Of a stretch of 64,000 bases of DNA, positions 13,992-25,412 are shown piece after piece. Both the position numbers and the translations under genes were made by a program. The stretch is taken from contig NZ_JADMJO010000055.1 in the NCBI RefSeq assembly GCF_018780385.1, positions 1 through 64,000 on the forward strand. The letters are read 5' to 3'. The notes under the pieces were generated by a model, which had not been told where the DNA came from, did not search any database, and was given only the letters and a program-made list of their open reading frames with translations. Positions within the stretch are counted from its first letter, which is position 1. Each line of letters starts with the position of its first letter. This DNA is from Hydrogenophaga sp. GTDB lineage: Bacteria; Pseudomonadota; Gammaproteobacteria; Burkholderiales; Burkholderiaceae_C.

Positions 13992-16421
13992 TTGATCGAC
14001 TGCATGCCTACCCAAGATACCCCCACACCTCCCGAATCTTCCAAGCCAGTATCTGCGGGGCACACTGCACTCATCTGGGTGGGACGCTTGGTGGTGGTTG
14101 TGGCCGGACTGGCGGCGGCAGGTGTTGTAAGCGTGTTGATGACCGTGGGCATTGCGTTGGCTGTGGCCTACCCGAATCTTCCCGATGTCACTGGGCTCGC
14201 TGACTACCGACCCAAGCTGCCATTGCGTGTGCTGACGGCGGAAGGACAACTGATCGGCGAGTTCGGCGAGGAGCGCCGCAACCTGCTCACGATCAACGAG
14301 ATTCCCGAGGTGATGAAGAATGCGGTGCTGGCCATTGAGGACGCGCGCTTTTTCCAGCACAGCGGCGTTGACTATCGAGGAATGATCCGCGCCGCGTTGG
14401 CAAACCTGCGTCAGGCCAAGAGCCAGGGTGCATCAACGATCACCATGCAGGTTGCACGCAACGTGTACCTGTCCGCCGAGAAGAGCTACACACGCAAGAT
14501 CTACGAGGTGCTGCTGACCTTCAAACTGGAGCACATGCTCACCAAGGAGCAGATTCTCGAGATCTACATGAACCAGATCTTCCTGGGTCAGCGAGCCTAT
14601 GGGTTCTCGTCGGCAGCCCAGGTCTATTTCGGCAAAGCGCTCAAGGACGTGACGATCGCCGAGGCCGCCATGCTGGCGGGCCTGCCTCAGGCGCCTTCAG
14701 CCTACAACCCGGTCAGGAATCCGCGCCGGGCCCGCGCTCGCCAGTTGCACATCATCGACCGCATGGTGGAAAACGGGTTCATCTCGGCCGAGCAGGCTGA
14801 GCAGGCCAAGTCCGAGGATCTGAGACTGCGTCCGGTGGGTAGCGCCACCCAGGTGCATGCCGAGTTCGTGGCCGAGATGGTTCGGCAATCTATCGTCACC
14901 CAGTACGGTGAAGAGGCTTACACCCGGGGATTGGTGGTCACGACTTCCCTCAAGCAGACGGAGCAGTTGGCGGCTTACCGGGCTGTGCGCCAGGGTGTGC
15001 TGGACTACGAACGGCGACAGATCTACCGGGGACCCGAGCTGTTCATCGACCTACCCACCGACAAGGCTGCCCTGGATGAAGCGGTGGACGACGCACTGAC
15101 CGAGAGGCCGGACAACGACGATTTGCTGTCGGCTGTGGTGCTTGAAGCGGGGCCCAAGCGTGTGCTCGCGGTGCGACAGGATGGAGAACCTTTCGAGATC
15201 ACGGGTGATGGTCTCAAGCCGGTGCAGTCCGGCTTGTCGGACAAGGCTGGGCCCAACATCAAGATCCGGCCTGGCGCGGTGGTCAGGGTGGTGCAGACCA
15301 CCACCAAGGCATGGCGCATCACGCAGTTGCCTGATGTGGAATCGGCTTTTGTGGCCATGGATCCCCGCACGGGCAAAGTGCTTGCGCTGGTGGGCGGCTT
15401 CGATTTTCAGAAGAGCAAGTTCAACCATGTGACCCAGGCCTGGCGCCAGCCCGGCTCCAGCTTCAAGCCCTTCATCTACTCCGCTGCGCTTGAAAAAGGG
15501 CTGACGCCGATGACTGTGGTCAACGACGCGCCGCTGTTCTACAGCGCGGACGCGACAGGGGGCAAGCCCTGGGAGCCCAAGAATTACGACGGGCAGTTCG
15601 AGGGACCGATGTCGGTGCGCCGCGCCCTGGCCAAGTCCAAGAACATGGTCTCGATCCGCGTGCTCCAGTTGGTGGGCACACAGAGCGCTCAGCAGTGGGT
15701 GGGGCGTTTTGGCTTCGACGTGGACAAGCACCCGCCCTACCTCACGATGGCTCTGGGCGCGGGTTCGGTCACGCCAATGCAGATGGCGGTCGGCTACGGC
15801 GTGTTCGCCAACGGTGGCTACCGCGTTGCCCCGACGCTGATCACCCGTGTTGCCGATCACAAAGGCAAGGTGATCTACGAGGCCCCTGAGCCCACGCTCA
15901 CCGACGCCCAACGGGCCATCGAGCCGCGCAACGCTTTCATCATGAACAGCCTGCTGCAGGAGATCACACGCTCGGGCACGGCTGCGCGCGCGCAGGCCAC
16001 CTTGAAGCGGACCGATCTTTTCGGAAAGACCGGCACCACCAACGATTCGGTCGACGCATGGTTCGTGGGCTACCAGCCGACGGTGGTGGCAGCCGCCTGG
16101 GTGGGCTACGACGCGCCGCGCAACCTGGGCAGCCGCGAAACCGGTGGAGGCTTGAGCCTGCCGATCTGGATCTCGTTCATGACACAGGCCCTCAAGGACG
16201 TGCCGGTCGCGGCGTACACGCCCCCTCCGGGCGTCATCAATGTGAACGGTGAGTGGTACTTTGAAGAATTTGGTCCCGGCCACGGCGTACATGGCCTGGG
16301 ACTGCAGGATGCCTGGCCAGGCGCCGCCCCACCGGCGCCGGACCCTGCAACAGCCCCCCCAGTTGCGCCTGCCGCCCAGGTGGAGGACCGGCGCGGCATC
16401 CTGGATCTGTTCAGGAACTGA
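13992..16421 (+). CDS. mrcA: penicillin-binding protein 1A (transglycosylase/transpeptidase); true start may be the ATG at 14004
   Basis: Transglycosylase motif [21 protein letters not shown]; transpeptidase motifs [15 protein letters not shown] and [18 protein letters not shown]; divergent from pilM. Confidence 0.95.
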   Translation: MIDCMPTQDTPTPPESSKPVSAGHTALIWVGRLVVVVAGLAAAGVVSVLMTVGIALAVAYPNLPDVTGLADYRPKLPLRVLTAEGQLIGEFGEERRNLLTINEIPEVMKNAVLAIEDARFFQHSGVDYRGMIRAALANLRQAKSQGASTITMQVARNVYLSAEKSYTRKIYEVLLTFKLEHMLTKEQILEIYMNQIFLGQRAYGFSSAAQVYFGKALKDVTIAEAAMLAGLPQAPSAYNPVRNPRRARARQLHIIDRMVENGFISAEQAEQAKSEDLRLRPVGSATQVHAEFVAEMVRQSIVTQYGEEAYTRGLVVTTSLKQTEQLAAYRAVRQGVLDYERRQIYRGPELFIDLPTDKAALDEAVDDALTERPDNDDLLSAVVLEAGPKRVLAVRQDGEPFEITGDGLKPVQSGLSDKAGPNIKIRPGAVVRVVQTTTKAWRITQLPDVESAFVAMDPRTGKVLALVGGFDFQKSKFNHVTQAWRQPGSSFKPFIYSAALEKGLTPMTVVNDAPLFYSADATGGKPWEPKNYDGQFEGPMSVRRALAKSKNMVSIRVLQLVGTQSAQQWVGRFGFDVDKHPPYLTMALGAGSVTPMQMAVGYGVFANGGYRVAPTLITRVADHKGKVIYEAPEPTLTDAQRAIEPRNAFIMNSLLQEITRSGTAARAQATLKRTDLFGKTGTTNDSVDAWFVGYQPTVVAAAWVGYDAPRNLGSRETGGGLSLPIWISFMTQALKDVPVAAYTPPPGVINVNGEWYFEEFGPGHGVHGLGLQDAWPGAAPPAPDPATAPPVAPAAQVEDRRGILDLFRN

Positions 16422-16740
16422 AGTCCAGCGTCTGCCCGGATTGTTCCGAGGCGAAACGGGAGAGGTGGGCCAACAGCTCGCCCTGGCCTTTGGTATCCAT
16501 CCACGCCGCCCCGTCGTGGCGGTAGTGGAAGCCGCCAGCGCGCGCCGCCAGCCAGACTTCCTGCAACGGCTTTTGCAGGTTGACGATGATCTGGCTGCCA
16601 TTGGCAAACGTCATCGTGATCATGCCGCCCACTCGCTGGTTATCAACATCGGCATCGGTCTGATCGTTGATGCGATCACAGGCCAGCTCAATCGACCTCA
16701 GCAGCGATTCCGCCAGGTCTTGGTACTCGGTGTCGGTCAT
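16411..16740 (-). CDS. cyaY: iron donor protein CyaY (frataxin)
   Basis: [18 protein letters not shown]...[37 protein letters not shown]. Confidence 0.96.
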   Translation of the reverse strand: MTDTEYQDLAESLLRSIELACDRINDQTDADVDNQRVGGMITMTFANGSQIIVNLQKPLQEVWLAARAGGFHYRHDGAAWMDTKGQGELLAHLSRFASEQSGQTLDFSS

Positions 16741-16752
16741 TACAATGGTTGC

Positions 16753-16947
16753 ATGTTGAAAACGTCACTCATTCTAGGCCGCGCCCCTTCACGCACTCGG
16801 GGTGTGGGGATGGTGATCAGCCTGTTGTTGCTGACGGCTTGCGGTCAAAAGGGCCCCCTGTATCTGCCCACGCCCGCACCCGCACCGGCCTCTGCAACCC
16901 CCACGCAGGCCACCCCGGCAACACCCGGCAGCACAGCCCCGCGCTGA
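16753..16947 (+). CDS. lptM: LptM-like small lipoprotein
   Basis: [39 protein letters not shown]: lipobox LLTAC followed by GQKGPLYLP; sits between cyaY and lysA. Confidence 0.9.
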   Translation: MLKTSLILGRAPSRTRGVGMVISLLLLTACGQKGPLYLPTPAPAPASATPTQATPATPGSTAPR

Positions 16948-17010
16948 CATGCCCAGCGGGTCCATCCGCCGGCATGCTCACCCGATTCATCCGCACCTCT
17001 CCCTCCCAGC

Positions 17011-18306
17011 ATGACCACCCTGCCCGGCCCGCCACCCATGAACCTGCCACCCTTCATCTCGTACCAAGCGGGTGATCTCGTGATGGAGGGCGTGTCGCTC
17101 AAACAATTGGCCAGTGAGCACGGAACCCCCCTGTTCGTGTACAGCCGCGCCGCCATGCTGAACGCGCTGGCGGCTTACCAGCGCGGACTGGCCGGGCGCT
17201 CGCACCAGATCTGCTACGCCATGAAGGCCAATTCCACGCTGGGCATCCTGCAGACGCTGGTGCGCGCTGGCTGCGGACTGGACATCGTTTCGGGGGGCGA
17301 ACTTGAACGTGCCCTGGCTGCGGGTGTCGAGCCCGGCCAGGTGATATTTTCCGGCGTGGGCAAGACGCGCGCCGAGATGCGACGCGCGCTGGAAGTCGGC
17401 ATCGGCTGCTTCAACGTCGAAAGCCGCGCCGAGCTGGACGTGCTCGACGAAGTGGCCCGTGGCATGGGCCTGCGCGCGCCGGTGAGCGTGCGCGTGAATC
17501 CCAACGTGGATGCGCAGACCCACCCCTACATTTCCACCGGTCTCAAAGGCAACAAGTTCGGCATCGCGCATGAAGACGTGGTGGCCACTTACCGGCATGC
17601 GGCTGGCTGCGCTGGCTTGCGCGTGGTCGGCATCGACTGCCACATCGGCTCCCAGATCACGCAGACCGGACCCTACCTCGATGCCATGGACCGGGTGATC
17701 GACTTGGTGGAGAGCATCGAAGCCGCGGGTGTTCCCATCGAACACATCGACTTCGGCGGCGGTCTGGGCATCGACTACCACGGCGATACGCCCCCCCAAG
17801 CCGATGCCCTGTGGCAACAGCTTCTGCATCGCCTGGACGCTCGTGGTTTTGGCGGCCGCAAGATTTTCATCGAACCCGGGCGCTCGCTGGTGGGCAACGC
17901 CGGGGTGTGTCTCACCGAGGTGCTCTACCAGAAGCCTGGCGAGCAGAAGAACTTCCTGATCGTGGACGCGGCCATGAACGACTTGCCGCGCCCGGCCATG
18001 TACCAAGCCTTCCACCGCATCGTGGAGGTCTCTCCCCGCGATGAAGCGCCGCTCACCTGGGACGTGGTTGGCCCGGTGTGCGAGAGCGGCGACTGGCTGG
18101 GCCGCGACCGCGCGCTGGCCGCGCAGGCGGGCGATCTGCTGGCAGTGCTCTCGGCTGGCGCGTATTGCATGAGCATGGCGAGCAACTACAACACGCGGGG
18201 TCGAGCTGCCGAAGTGCTGGTGGATGGGAGCACCGCCACGATGATCCGGGCACGCGAGTCAGCCGCCGATCAGTTGCGCCTGGAAACCTTGCTGCCACCA
18301 GCCTGA
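17011..18306 (+). CDS. lysA: diaminopimelate decarboxylase (start may be 17038)
   Basis: ICYAMKANSTLGILQTL (PLP lysine), GIDCHIGSQI, IEPGRSLVGNAG. Confidence 0.96.
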   Translation: MTTLPGPPPMNLPPFISYQAGDLVMEGVSLKQLASEHGTPLFVYSRAAMLNALAAYQRGLAGRSHQICYAMKANSTLGILQTLVRAGCGLDIVSGGELERALAAGVEPGQVIFSGVGKTRAEMRRALEVGIGCFNVESRAELDVLDEVARGMGLRAPVSVRVNPNVDAQTHPYISTGLKGNKFGIAHEDVVATYRHAAGCAGLRVVGIDCHIGSQITQTGPYLDAMDRVIDLVESIEAAGVPIEHIDFGGGLGIDYHGDTPPQADALWQQLLHRLDARGFGGRKIFIEPGRSLVGNAGVCLTEVLYQKPGEQKNFLIVDAAMNDLPRPAMYQAFHRIVEVSPRDEAPLTWDVVGPVCESGDWLGRDRALAAQAGDLLAVLSAGAYCMSMASNYNTRGRAAEVLVDGSTATMIRARESAADQLRLETLLPPA

Positions 18307-18315
18307 GCCCGCGCC

Positions 18316-18993
18316 TCAGGCGCTGCGCGGCTTTGAAAGTCGCCGCCAGAGGCGCCAACCGAGCAGCGCAGCAAAGATGGCGGCATAGACCGCGACCTCG
18401 GCAAAGTCGTTCTTGCCGCTGCGCATCCAGAAAAAATGCAGCACGGTCAGACCGGCGACGGCATAGACCGCGCGGTGCAGCATCTGCCAGCGTTGGGCAC
18501 CCATCGCACGGATGGCCCGGTTGAACGACGTGGCTGCCAGTGCGAGCAAGAGCAACCAGCTCAGGAAACCCACCAGGATGAACGGCCGCTTGATCACGTC
18601 GTCCACGATGCCGGGCACGCTGAATTCCATGTCGAACCAGGCATACGCCAGCAGGTGCATGCAGGCGTAGAAGAACACGAACAAACCCACCATGCGGCGC
18701 AACCGCGCCAGCGCCACCCAGCCCGTCACCGTGCGCAGCGGCGTGATGGCCAGCACCAGCACCAGGAAGCGGATGGTCCAGTCGCCCAGCGATCGGATCA
18801 GCGCTTCAGCCGGGTTGGCACCGAGTTGGTTGGCAACCGCCGCCCAGACAAGCCAGGCGAACGGCAGAAGGGCCAGCACGAAACCCATGGGCTTGGCCGC
18901 GCGGTGACCGAGCCAGCGGTTGATGCGCGAGCCTACCGGGCGAGTGGGACGGGTCGATGAGCCCGCGACGACTTGAGACACGGTGGATGTCAT
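18316..18993 (-). CDS. msrQ: protein-methionine-sulfoxide reductase heme-binding subunit MsrQ (YedZ)
   Basis: Ferric-reductase-like TM protein: RFLVLVLAITPLRTVTGWVALARLRRMVGLFVFFYACMHLLAYAWFD; adjacent to msrP. Confidence 0.94.
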   Translation of the reverse strand: MTSTVSQVVAGSSTRPTRPVGSRINRWLGHRAAKPMGFVLALLPFAWLVWAAVANQLGANPAEALIRSLGDWTIRFLVLVLAITPLRTVTGWVALARLRRMVGLFVFFYACMHLLAYAWFDMEFSVPGIVDDVIKRPFILVGFLSWLLLLALAATSFNRAIRAMGAQRWQMLHRAVYAVAGLTVLHFFWMRSGKNDFAEVAVYAAIFAALLGWRLWRRLSKPRSA

Positions 18994-19012
18994 GAGGCAC
19001 CTTGTTCAAGGA

Positions 19013-20029
19013 TCAAAAGAACTTGCGCAGGTCCATGCCCGCGTACATCTGGCCGACCTGGGGTTCGTAGCCGTTGAACATCTGTGTCTGACGGCGTTTG
19101 GCAAACAGCCCGCCTTCTTCGCCGATGCGGCGCTCGGTCGCCTGGCTCCACCGCGGGTGCGAGACCTGCGGGTTCACGTTCGAATAAAAGCCGTACTCTT
19201 GGGGCGCGGCGCGGTTCCAAGCCGTGCGCGGCTCCTTGTCGGTGAAGCGGATCTTCACGATCGACTTGCCACTCTTGAAACCGTACTTCCATGGCACGAC
19301 CAAGCGCACGGGTGCGCCGTTCTGGTTGGGCAAAACCTCGCCGTACATGCCGAAAGCCAGCAGCGTGAGTGGGTGCATGGCCTCATCGAGCCGCAGGCCT
19401 TCCACATACGGCCACTCCAGCACATTCGAGCTCAATCCCGGCATCTGCTTGTTGTCGGCCAGCGTCACGAACTCCACGAATTTCGCACTGCCCTGCGGCT
19501 GCACCTGCTTGATGAGTTCGGCCATCGAGTAGCCCACCCAGGGCACCACCATCGACCACCCTTCAACGCAACGCAGGCGGTAGATGCGCTCTTCCATCGG
19601 ACTCAGCTTGAGCAGCGTGTCCAGGTCGAAGGTGCCTGGTTTGTTCACCAGACCCTCGACAGCCACCGTCCACGGGCGTGGCTTGAGTGTCTTGGCGGTG
19701 ACAACCGGATCGGACTTGTCGGTTCCGAACTCGTAGTAGTTGTTGTAGCTGCTCGCGTCCTCGTACGAGGTCAGCTTCTCCACCGTGGCCGCACCCGGCA
19801 CGGCCGACGTTTTGCCAAGCAGTGCCGCCAGCTTGCCAGGCTTGGGGGTGGAGCCGGCCGATTGGGCCCAGACATCCTGCGAAGCCAGCGAAGCGACACC
19901 ACCACCGAGGGCGGCTGCGGTGAAAGCACTTCGCTGCAGCCACTGCCGACGGTTCTGGTAAGCCGCCTTGGACGTGATCTCGCTGGGGAATGGGTGGTTG
20001 AAGCCGTCTTGGGAAGTGCGTATGAGCAT
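19013..20029 (-). CDS. msrP: protein-methionine-sulfoxide reductase catalytic subunit MsrP (YedY), Tat substrate
   Basis: Twin-arginine leader [41 protein letters not shown] (molybdopterin site with Cys). Confidence 0.95.
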   Translation of the reverse strand: MLIRTSQDGFNHPFPSEITSKAAYQNRRQWLQRSAFTAAALGGGVASLASQDVWAQSAGSTPKPGKLAALLGKTSAVPGAATVEKLTSYEDASSYNNYYEFGTDKSDPVVTAKTLKPRPWTVAVEGLVNKPGTFDLDTLLKLSPMEERIYRLRCVEGWSMVVPWVGYSMAELIKQVQPQGSAKFVEFVTLADNKQMPGLSSNVLEWPYVEGLRLDEAMHPLTLLAFGMYGEVLPNQNGAPVRLVVPWKYGFKSGKSIVKIRFTDKEPRTAWNRAAPQEYGFYSNVNPQVSHPRWSQATERRIGEEGGLFAKRRQTQMFNGYEPQVGQMYAGMDLRKFF

Positions 20030-20165
20030 GTTGGCGATCCTGGCTGATGCAACGCCTTGCGCAGAGGATGCCGCGCAGGACTTGCCGTGAGTCGTCGGAC
20101 AGCCGCGATTCTTACAAAGTTCCGGTGCGGACCGCGTCAGCCCGCTCCATGCCCCGCCTGCGGGA

Positions 20166-21533
20166 TCAGAGTTCGCCGTAGCTGTGCAGGCCCGACAGGA
20201 ACATGTTCACCCCCAGGAAGGCGAAGGTCGTGACCGCCAGGCCCACCAGCGCCCACCAGGCCGCCACGGTGCCACGCAGGCCTTTCATGAGGCGCATGTG
20301 CAGCCAGGCCGCGTAGTTCAGCCAGACGATCAGCGCCCAGGTTTCCTTCGGGTCCCAACTCCAGTAGCCACCCCAGGCCTCGGCCGCCCACAGAGCACCG
20401 AGCACGGTGGCGATGGTGAAGAAGGCAAAGCCCACGGCGATGGCCTTGTACATCACGTCGTCCAGCACCTCGAAGCTGGGCAGACGCTCTGCAATGCGCT
20501 TGCGGCCAAACATGATGGTGGCCACGATGAGCGCCGACACGCCGAAATAAACGAACCAGTAGCTGCCGCCCTTTTCGGCTGCCGACTGACGGAACACGAT
20601 GGGCTCCAGGCACAGAACCAGGCCCAGGATCCACAACGGCGCAAGCTTGTACCAGCGTGTTTCGCTCGCGCTTTGTTTGATGAGGTAGGCAAAGGCCAAC
20701 ATGGCTGCGATGGCAAACGTGCCGTAGCCGATGAAGTTGGCCGGCACATGCAGCTTCATCCACCAGCTCTGCAAGGCAGGCACCAGCGGCTGGATCGCAT
20801 GCGCTTCGCGGATCACCGTGTACCAGAGCAAAAACCCCACAGCGGCGCTGACCACCAGCATCACGAACGCACCCATGCGGCGGGTCTTGTACTGGTCTTC
20901 GTAGTACAGGTAGAAGGCCGCCGTCATCCAGCAGAACAACACGAACACCTCGTACAGGTTGCTCACCGGGATGTGACCGATGTCGGGGCCGATCTGGTGG
21001 CTTTCGTACCAGCGCACCATGGTGCCGATGAGCGCCAGGGCCACGGCCACCCAGGCCAGACGCGAGCCCAGCAATTCGAAAGTGTCGCCCGCGCGGGTGA
21101 ACATGCCCGTCCAGTAAAACGCGGTGCTCATGAAGAACAGCATGCTCATCCACAGGATGGCCGACTGGCTGGAGATGAAGTACTTCAGCATGAACATCTG
21201 ATCGGCGCGCGCCAGATCGGCGGTGCCCGCGGGCGTCTGGTAGAGCCAGATCGCCAACAATGCAAATGCCGCCACGGCCACGGCCAGCGCGCGCAGCGGC
21301 CGCCAGAACCAGCCGAGCCAGATCAAGGAGGGCACCACACCCACGAGGATGGCCTTCTCGTAACCATCCATGGCCGAACCATAGAGCGCAAACGCGATCG
21401 CGGAGCCCGCCACGACCAGCGCGGCGAAGAGCCAGTCCCACACGTTGCGGCGAGCGAAGTAGCCCGGCTCCAGGCCTTGACCTCCTCGGTTTTTCTTCAG
21501 TTCGATCGTCTGGTTCGCGGTGGCGGTATTCAT
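20166..21533 (-). CDS. ccsB: c-type cytochrome biogenesis protein CcsB (CcsA/ResC type)
   Basis: [28 protein letters not shown], the WWD-type heme-handling motif. Confidence 0.94.
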   Translation of the reverse strand: MNTATANQTIELKKNRGGQGLEPGYFARRNVWDWLFAALVVAGSAIAFALYGSAMDGYEKAILVGVVPSLIWLGWFWRPLRALAVAVAAFALLAIWLYQTPAGTADLARADQMFMLKYFISSQSAILWMSMLFFMSTAFYWTGMFTRAGDTFELLGSRLAWVAVALALIGTMVRWYESHQIGPDIGHIPVSNLYEVFVLFCWMTAAFYLYYEDQYKTRRMGAFVMLVVSAAVGFLLWYTVIREAHAIQPLVPALQSWWMKLHVPANFIGYGTFAIAAMLAFAYLIKQSASETRWYKLAPLWILGLVLCLEPIVFRQSAAEKGGSYWFVYFGVSALIVATIMFGRKRIAERLPSFEVLDDVMYKAIAVGFAFFTIATVLGALWAAEAWGGYWSWDPKETWALIVWLNYAAWLHMRLMKGLRGTVAAWWALVGLAVTTFAFLGVNMFLSGLHSYGEL

Positions 21534-23689
21534 GCTGGCACCTTCAACAACTGGGTCTTCAAGAGTTCAAATTCGCGATCGGCTTCCATCGTCTTGCGGT
21601 TCGACGACAGCGCCATGCTGGCCTGGGAAGCGTGCTCACCGGAGGGCGAGAGCCATACCCACAGGCGGCGTTCACGCACGTAGAGCATCGCAAACACGCC
21701 CACGATCAGCAACAGGCAACCGAGGTAGACGATGTTCTGGCCCGGCGCACGCGCCACCTGGAACACGCTGGCCTGCACGTGTGTGAAGTCCTTGAGCTGG
21801 AACGTCATGGGCGCAGGGTAGAAGAAGGTGTCGCTCAAGCTGATCACCGCCTGCGTCATGAACTGTTGGGTGGCGTCGTTGCGTTCCAGAGGCGGCACAC
21901 CGGCACGTTCGCGGCTGACCTGCAGCAGCTCGAACAAGGTGCCGTTCAGGATGCGCACCAGCACTTCGCTCGCGCGCTCGCGCTCGGCTTGCGGCACATT
22001 GGTTTCCAGAAAATTCGACACGGCCTGCAAGCCACCCTGCACCCGTGGCTTCGTGATCGCCACACCGTTCACCTCAGCCACCGGCGTGATCCGGGCAGCG
22101 GGTTCCGCACCGGCAAACAAGGCCAGCGCCCGCGTGGCCGAGGCCACCAGGGCTTCCGCCAGTTCCGGGCGCCCGTCTTCGACCGCCGTGACTGCGTAGC
22201 GGCGTACCGCGAGTTCGCGCATCTGCGGGTCGTCGAGCGCTGCACGCAATCGCACGAAGCCGTCCATGCTGTCGTTCTCGTCCACCGGGATGCGCAGGTA
22301 ACGGAACGGATCGGAAGGCGTTTCACGCAGACCCAGCAGGTACATGCGCGCGCCTTCAATATCCATGGGCAGCATGTAGTTGTGGTACTCCACCGCCTGG
22401 CCCGCCGCATCGCGCAGCTTGTAGGTGATGCTCGGACCCACGTTGCGCAGGGTCTTCTCGGTGGTGGTCTTGTGGCCACTGCCCAGGCGGCTTTCGATCG
22501 AGCTGCGCAGGTCGACCTTGCGCACGTCCACGCCAGCAGCCGGGTTCACGCCGGCAAAGTTCTCGACGTTGATCGTGCGCAGGCCGGTGTACTCCAGCAC
22601 CATCTTGTCGTCGCCGTTGCTCAAAGCACTCGAACTGCCGATGGTGCCTTCGATCTCGAACGGCCGGGTGGGCCGGTTCAGCGGCACGGCCTGCAACTTC
22701 ACGCGCGAACCCCCGTCGTCAAAGCTCGACTGGTAGATGTTGATGCCGCGGTGGCTGGCCGGGTGGTTCACCTCCACGCGCGCTTCCTTCTTCTCACCGG
22801 TCTCGAAGTCGGTGATCACGATGTCGCTGGCGAACAGCTTGGGCATGCCGGTCTCGTAGTACTCGACGATGAACTTTTTCAGCTCGACCGAGAAAGGCAG
22901 GTCTTGCAACAACACGCCATTGGGTTGCGCGAGGATGGCCGTGCTGGCGGTCGTGCCCTCGGTCACCAGCAAGTTGGCGCGAAAGGTCGGGTTGCTGGAG
23001 GAGAGGCGGTGCTGGGCAGGCACATCGGCAATGAGTCCACCGCCAGTGAACGCCGACTTGCCGTTGAACCAGGTCTGGGCCCGCACCATCAGGTCGCCAT
23101 CGAGCAAGCCACCAATGCACACCAGCACGATGGCGCTGTGCGCCGCGAGGTAGCCGATCTTGTTGGCCGCGCCGGTCTTGGCCGCCACCATCCAGCCCTG
23201 CCCTTGCGGCGTGTCGCGCGACTGCAGCTTGACCTTCCAGCCCGAGCCCAGCAACGTCTGACCGATGCGGTTGGCCGCGGTCTGCGGCGTTTCCACGAGC
23301 GTGCTCTCGGCGCGGTGCGGGAACGCCTTGAGACTTTGCTCGCGGATGTTTTCCTTGTAGGCCTTGAAGTCGGCGAGGATCTTGGGCGTGTTGCGGGCAA
23401 TGCACAGGCTGGTGCTGGTCACCAGAAACGCCAGGATCAGCAGGAACCACCACGCGCTGTACACCGAAAAGAGGTTGGCGCTGGCAAACACATCGGCCCA
23501 GAACGGGCCGAACTGGTTGACATAGTTGTTGACCGGCTCGTGCTGCTTGACCACGGTGCCGATCACCGAAGCGATGCAGATGACCGTGAGCAGCGAGATC
23601 GAGAACCGCATCGACGACAACAACTCCACCGTCTCGCTGACGATGCGCGAGCTGGTGCGGATGTGCAGGCCTTGGGTGGAAACGGTCAT
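21530..23689 (-). CDS. resB: cytochrome c biogenesis protein ResB (Ccs1)
   Basis: ELLSSMRFSISLLTVICIASVIGTVVKQHEP...NLFSVYSAWWFLLILAFLVTSTSLCIARNTPKI; overlaps ccsB. Confidence 0.94.
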   Translation of the reverse strand: MTVSTQGLHIRTSSRIVSETVELLSSMRFSISLLTVICIASVIGTVVKQHEPVNNYVNQFGPFWADVFASANLFSVYSAWWFLLILAFLVTSTSLCIARNTPKILADFKAYKENIREQSLKAFPHRAESTLVETPQTAANRIGQTLLGSGWKVKLQSRDTPQGQGWMVAAKTGAANKIGYLAAHSAIVLVCIGGLLDGDLMVRAQTWFNGKSAFTGGGLIADVPAQHRLSSSNPTFRANLLVTEGTTASTAILAQPNGVLLQDLPFSVELKKFIVEYYETGMPKLFASDIVITDFETGEKKEARVEVNHPASHRGINIYQSSFDDGGSRVKLQAVPLNRPTRPFEIEGTIGSSSALSNGDDKMVLEYTGLRTINVENFAGVNPAAGVDVRKVDLRSSIESRLGSGHKTTTEKTLRNVGPSITYKLRDAAGQAVEYHNYMLPMDIEGARMYLLGLRETPSDPFRYLRIPVDENDSMDGFVRLRAALDDPQMRELAVRRYAVTAVEDGRPELAEALVASATRALALFAGAEPAARITPVAEVNGVAITKPRVQGGLQAVSNFLETNVPQAERERASEVLVRILNGTLFELLQVSRERAGVPPLERNDATQQFMTQAVISLSDTFFYPAPMTFQLKDFTHVQASVFQVARAPGQNIVYLGCLLLIVGVFAMLYVRERRLWVWLSPSGEHASQASMALSSNRKTMEADREFELLKTQLLKVPA

Positions 23690-23712
23690 GGAGCAGTGGG
23701 GTACGGTTCAAC

Positions 23713-23747
23713 AAAAAGGGCGGTTCCAGTGATCCTGGAACGCGCCC
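23713..23747 (-). terminator. intrinsic terminator downstream of the cytochrome c4 gene
   Basis: Reverse strand: GGGCGcGTTCCAggatcacTGGAACCGCCCTTTTT. Confidence 0.75.
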
Positions 23748-23869
23748 TGTTGTGATGTTGTTTTTCGCTGGCGGTTCACCGCCGGAAGGCTTTATCGCAT
23801 TGCACCGGCAAATATTATCGTTTACTTATATCCCAGCAGCCGGTGAAGGGCAAGAGGCCAGGAGGAATC

Positions 23870-24484
23870 TCAGCGCAGACCGGCGATGTAGTCGGACACC
23901 GCCTTGATTTCGCGGTCGTTCATTTTCGCGGCCACACCCGCCATCTGGAGGTTGTTGGCACGGGTGCCGTCGCGGAAAAGCTTGAGCTGGGTAGCGGTGT
24001 AGTCGGCATGCTGACCGGACAGGCGGGGGTACTGCGCGGGAATGCCGGCACCGTTGGGGCTGTGGCAGCCGGCGCATGCGGCGATCTGGCGATCAGGGAT
24101 GCCGCCGCGGTAGATGCGCTCGCCCAGGGTCACCAGGTCCTTGTCGGTGGCAGCGCCCGGCGTGGCCTTTTGAGCCGCCAGCCAGAAGCCGATGTTGCGC
24201 ATGTCGTCGTCAGACAAGGCGGTTGCCATGCCCTTCATGATGGCGTTGTCACGCTTGCCCGATTTGTATTCCTGCAGTTGCTTCACCAGGTATTCCGGAT
24301 GTTGCTGAGCGAGTTTGGGATTGGCCGGCGTGGTGGAGTTGCCATCGGCCGCGTGGCAAGCCACACAGACCTGACCGAACGCCGCGGCGCCCTTGGCCAG
24401 ATCGGGTTTGACCGCCTGCGCCTGGACACTGAACGACAAAGCCGCAGCAGCGGCGGCGCAAAGAAAGGAAACAGGCAATTTCAT
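23870..24484 (-). CDS. cytochrome c4-type diheme protein (start at MKLPVSFLC, 24484, rather than the longer ORF)
   Basis: Two CxxCH motifs, CVACHA and CAGCHS; signal peptide MKLPVSFLCAAAAAALSFSVQAQA. Confidence 0.92.
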   Translation of the reverse strand: MKLPVSFLCAAAAAALSFSVQAQAVKPDLAKGAAAFGQVCVACHAADGNSTTPANPKLAQQHPEYLVKQLQEYKSGKRDNAIMKGMATALSDDDMRNIGFWLAAQKATPGAATDKDLVTLGERIYRGGIPDRQIAACAGCHSPNGAGIPAQYPRLSGQHADYTATQLKLFRDGTRANNLQMAGVAAKMNDREIKAVSDYIAGLR

Positions 24485-24563
24485 GACGGGACGGGCGTCG
24501 CGTGCGACGTGTTCAGGTTGAAGAATTTCGCGGGTTGTCTGGTTACAGCCAATCGATTTTACA

Positions 24564-25382
24564 ATGCCCACTCGGGAAACACCCCCAATGACCCAGAACC
24601 ACACTCCAGCCAACACCCCTGCTTCCCCGTCTGCGGACGCCAAGAGCCCCCAAGCCCGCAAACCCAACGCTGGAAAATCGCCCGATTCGCTGACCCCTGA
24701 CGTCAAGATCGCCCACGGCTGGTTGCACACCGCCCGTTTCCTCACCACCGCCCCCCAGCTTGAGCACTTGCCCGCGCTGGACGTGCCCGAGGTAGCCTTT
24801 GTCGGCCGCTCCAACGCCGGCAAATCCACCTGCATCAACACCCTGACGCAGCAGAAGCGTCTGGCATTCGCCTCCAAGACACCAGGGCGCACGCAGAGCA
24901 TCAACCTGTTCTCGCTGGGCAAGCAGGGCATCACCGACGCCGTGCTGGCCGACCTGCCCGGCTACGGCTACGCAGCCGTGCCGCGCGAAGCCAAGCTGCG
25001 CTGGCAACGCGTCATGGGCAACTACCTGCTGACGCGCGAGAACCTCAAGGGCGTGGTGCTGCTGATCGACCCGCGCCTGGGCCTGACCGAGCTCGACGAG
25101 ATCCTGCTGGAAGTGATCCGTCCACGGGTCGAGGAAGGCCTGAAGTTCCTGGTGTTGCTCACCAAGTCCGACAAGCTCAACCATGCCGAGGCGCAAAAAG
25201 CGCTGTCGATTGCGCGACTGCAATCTGGCGGCGGCGAAGCCAGACTCTTCTCCGCCCTGAAGAAAAAGGGCCTGGACGAGGTGGCACAGATGCTCTGGCG
25301 CTGGACGCATGAAGACGGCCCGGCCGTGGCCGCACCTGTCGCCGAACCCGAACCCGAAGACGAACCGCCCGCCCTCGATTGA
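24564..25382 (+). CDS. engB: ribosome biogenesis GTP-binding protein YihA/YsxC
   Basis: VAFVGRSNAGKSTCINTLTQQKRLAFASKTPGRTQSINLF...DLPGYGYAAV; divergent from cytochrome c4. Confidence 0.96.
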   Translation: MPTRETPPMTQNHTPANTPASPSADAKSPQARKPNAGKSPDSLTPDVKIAHGWLHTARFLTTAPQLEHLPALDVPEVAFVGRSNAGKSTCINTLTQQKRLAFASKTPGRTQSINLFSLGKQGITDAVLADLPGYGYAAVPREAKLRWQRVMGNYLLTRENLKGVVLLIDPRLGLTELDEILLEVIRPRVEEGLKFLVLLTKSDKLNHAEAQKALSIARLQSGGGEARLFSALKKKGLDEVAQMLWRWTHEDGPAVAAPVAEPEPEDEPPALD

Positions 25383-25412
25383 CGTTGCGCGGGCCCAAGG
25401 AGGCTGCGCGCG

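Noticed and set aside
21260-23755. 831-aa plus-strand ORF opposite resB
   Set aside because: Antisense to clear ResB coding sequence; the Arg/His/Gln-rich translation is a codon-bias artefact.
23870-24934. 354-aa version of the cytochrome c4 ORF
   Set aside because: The N-terminal extension overlaps engB on the other strand; the signal peptide MKLPVSFLC starts at 24484.
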